Program-made: the position numbers and the translations under genes
From: Thiomonas delicata
GTDB taxonomy: Bacteria; Pseudomonadota; Gammaproteobacteria; Burkholderiales; Burkholderiaceae_C
Assembly: GCF_900088825.1 (NCBI RefSeq)
Contig: NZ_LT592170.1
Span: forward strand, 918,852-982,851
Reading direction: 5' to 3'
Length of the DNA: 64,000 nucleotides
Part shown: positions 62,788 to 64,000 of the stretch, piece by piece
How positions within the stretch are numbered: position 1 is the stretch's first letter
Layout: every line of letters starts with the position of its first letter
The notes under the pieces: generated by a model
Database searches by the model: none
Told to the model about the DNA's origin: nothing
The model's input: only the letters and a program-made list of their open reading frames with translations

Positions 62788-63942
62788 ATGAAAAAATCAC
62801 TACTCGCACTGGCCGTGTTCGGTGCCTTTTCCGGCGCTGCCTTCGCGCAAAGCAATGTCCAGCTGTACGGCATCATTGATGTTGGCGTGACCCATTACAC
62901 CGGCCTGAAGCCCGCTGGTACGCCTGCGGCTGGTCAGACCACGAGTTCGACCGGTCTCAGCTCCGGCGTGCAAAGCGCCTCGCGCATCGGCGTGAAGGGT
63001 ACCGAGGACCTCGGCGGCGGCCTGAATGCTTTCTTTGACGCCGAAACCGGTTTCTGCGCGGCGGGTACCAACCAGGACGGCACCACCACCCAAACAGCTG
63101 GGAATCAGACTTACTGCACCGGCGGTGGCTTCATGCAGCGCCAGGCTTTCGTCGGTTTGGCTGGCAACTTCGGTACCCTGTCACTCGGTCGCCAGTACAC
63201 GCCGCCCTTCACGAACGAAGCCAATATGGACCCGTTCGGTTTCGGTTTGACCGGGGATATTGCCAATCTGTCGCTGGTTGGCCGCTATGGGCTGTACCGT
63301 GCCAACCAGGCTGCGGCGTATGTAACCCCGGATATGGGCGGATTTAAAGGGACTGTTGCTTACTCATTTGCACCCGGCAATGCGGGTACCGTCCCGACGG
63401 CAAGCGGTCCTGGTTCCAACGTTTCCCGCGCCATCAGCTTGAACGGTCAGTACGGCAATGGTCCCATCACGGCCGGCCTGAACTATACACAAGTGACAAA
63501 TGTGTACCAGAACCCGACCACGTTCGTCAACGACGGCAAACTGAAGGGCTGGCAACTGTATGGCGCCTACGACTTCGGCGTGGCCAAGGTTTCCGGTATT
63601 TATGAGGACGCCAAGCAGGATTACTATTCCGGCGACCAGAAATTCTGGATGCTGGGCGCCACAGTGCCCGTCGGCCCTGGCGCGATCCTGGTGTCGTATA
63701 GCCAACTCAAGAATAGTTTGGTTGCTCAAGGCAGCACTGCTCCTGAAGCGGGTACGGCCAAGCAGTACGCACTCGGCTACACCTACTCGCTGTCCAAGCG
63801 CACCAACCTGTATACCTCGTACGCCCACATCAGCAACGACGTTGGCACCGCCTTCGCGGTTGGCTCCTCCACCGACAGCTTTGCCGGTGTCTTGGGCCAG
63901 GGTTCCAGCGGCTTCGCTCTGGGTATCCGCCACCAGTTCTGA
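62788..63942 (+). CDS. Gram-negative porin (OmpC/Burkholderiales trimeric type)
   Basis: A 384-residue outer-membrane channel. A clear signal peptide (MKKSLLALAVFGAFSGAAFA) is cleaved before QSNVQLYGIIDVGV, the standard first strand. Family marks follow: SRIGVKGTEDLGGGLNAFFDAETGF, RQAFVGLAGNFGTLSLGRQYTP and the C-terminal GFALGIRHQF ending in Phe. The ATG at 62788 has TGGAGA upstream. A terminator follows at 63971. It is a general diffusion porin by similarity; selectivity is unknown. Confidence 0.95.
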   Translation: MKKSLLALAVFGAFSGAAFAQSNVQLYGIIDVGVTHYTGLKPAGTPAAGQTTSSTGLSSGVQSASRIGVKGTEDLGGGLNAFFDAETGFCAAGTNQDGTTTQTAGNQTYCTGGGFMQRQAFVGLAGNFGTLSLGRQYTPPFTNEANMDPFGFGLTGDIANLSLVGRYGLYRANQAAAYVTPDMGGFKGTVAYSFAPGNAGTVPTASGPGSNVSRAISLNGQYGNGPITAGLNYTQVTNVYQNPTTFVNDGKLKGWQLYGAYDFGVAKVSGIYEDAKQDYYSGDQKFWMLGATVPVGPGAILVSYSQLKNSLVAQGSTAPEAGTAKQYALGYTYSLSKRTNLYTSYAHISNDVGTAFAVGSSTDSFAGVLGQGSSGFALGIRHQF

Positions 63943-63970
63943 TCAGCGCAAGCTGTTTGGTCCTGATTTG

Positions 63971-63995
63971 AAAGCCGCCTTCGGGCGGCTTTTTT
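63971..63995 (+). terminator. Intrinsic terminator of the porin gene
   Basis: AAAGCCGCC-TTCG-GGCGGCTTT, a 9-bp stem with a stable UUCG loop, runs directly into further T residues. It starts 28 bp after the porin stop. Confidence 0.93.
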
Positions 63996-64000
63996 ACGGG

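Overview
The window is high-GC chromosomal DNA of a beta-proteobacterium, most likely order Burkholderiales. The evidence is the secE-nusG-rplKAJL-rpoBC block preceded by tRNA-Tyr/Gly/Thr and tuf, an EpsE/F/G/L-type exopolysaccharide locus, a GHIJKLMN-DEF type II secretion operon and a Gram-negative trimeric porin. A sulfur-oxidiser of the Thiomonas type would fit, but the genus cannot be settled from this sequence.

Layout. 1-2870: 5' part of leuS (minus), an LigB/DODA-type dioxygenase and a Sel1-repeat protein. 3366-22442: a plus-strand exopolysaccharide (EPS) locus with a priming sugar-phosphate transferase, six further glycosyltransferases, a pyruvyl transferase and an acetyltransferase for decoration, a Wzx flippase, a Wzy-like polymerase/ligase, the EpsL/E/F/G export and chain-length proteins, a secreted protein and a PAP2 phosphatase. 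Many junctions overlap by 1-4 nt, so it reads as one operon. 22547-28941: a small degraded genomic island in the 3' end of the initiator tRNA gene. It carries a trypsin-like protease with a tiny partner gene, a YgjP metallopeptidase, a type I restriction HsdR remnant, an intact IS21-family element and the C-terminal half of a large serine recombinase. 28929-42972 (minus): tRNA-fMet, rpoC, rpoB, rplL, rplJ, rplA, rplK, nusG, secE, tRNA-Trp, tuf, tRNA-Thr, tRNA-Gly, tRNA-Tyr. 43038-46979 (minus): trpC, trpD, trpG, an acyl-CoA-binding protein and a 5'-nucleotidase. 46984-58452 (minus): type II secretion genes gspG-H-I-J-K-L-M-N-D-E-F, with gspC divergent. 59209-63942: ilvA, an sRNA candidate, a YhfA-like OsmC protein, coq7 and a porin.

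How the genes fit together. The EPS locus encodes a Wzx/Wzy-type route: lipid-linked repeat units are built on the inner membrane, flipped, polymerised and exported through EpsE under EpsF/EpsG control, and the product is probably pyruvylated and acetylated. The gsp genes encode a full type II secretion machine apart from the prepilin peptidase GspO. The information-processing block is conventional.

The most notable points are: the island that separated tRNA-fMet from its terminator, with a 13-bp duplication of the tRNA 3' end; an IS21 copy without target duplication that marks a deletion fusing two gene remnants; a protease whose pro-domain-like module recurs as a separate adjacent gene; an EpsG homologue with a tandem MshEN-like motif but degenerate nucleotide-binding motifs; a GspD secretin ending in an AMIN-like domain; and a candidate UCCUCC-rich small RNA upstream of ilvA. 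All calls were made by reading the sequence; no database search was run.
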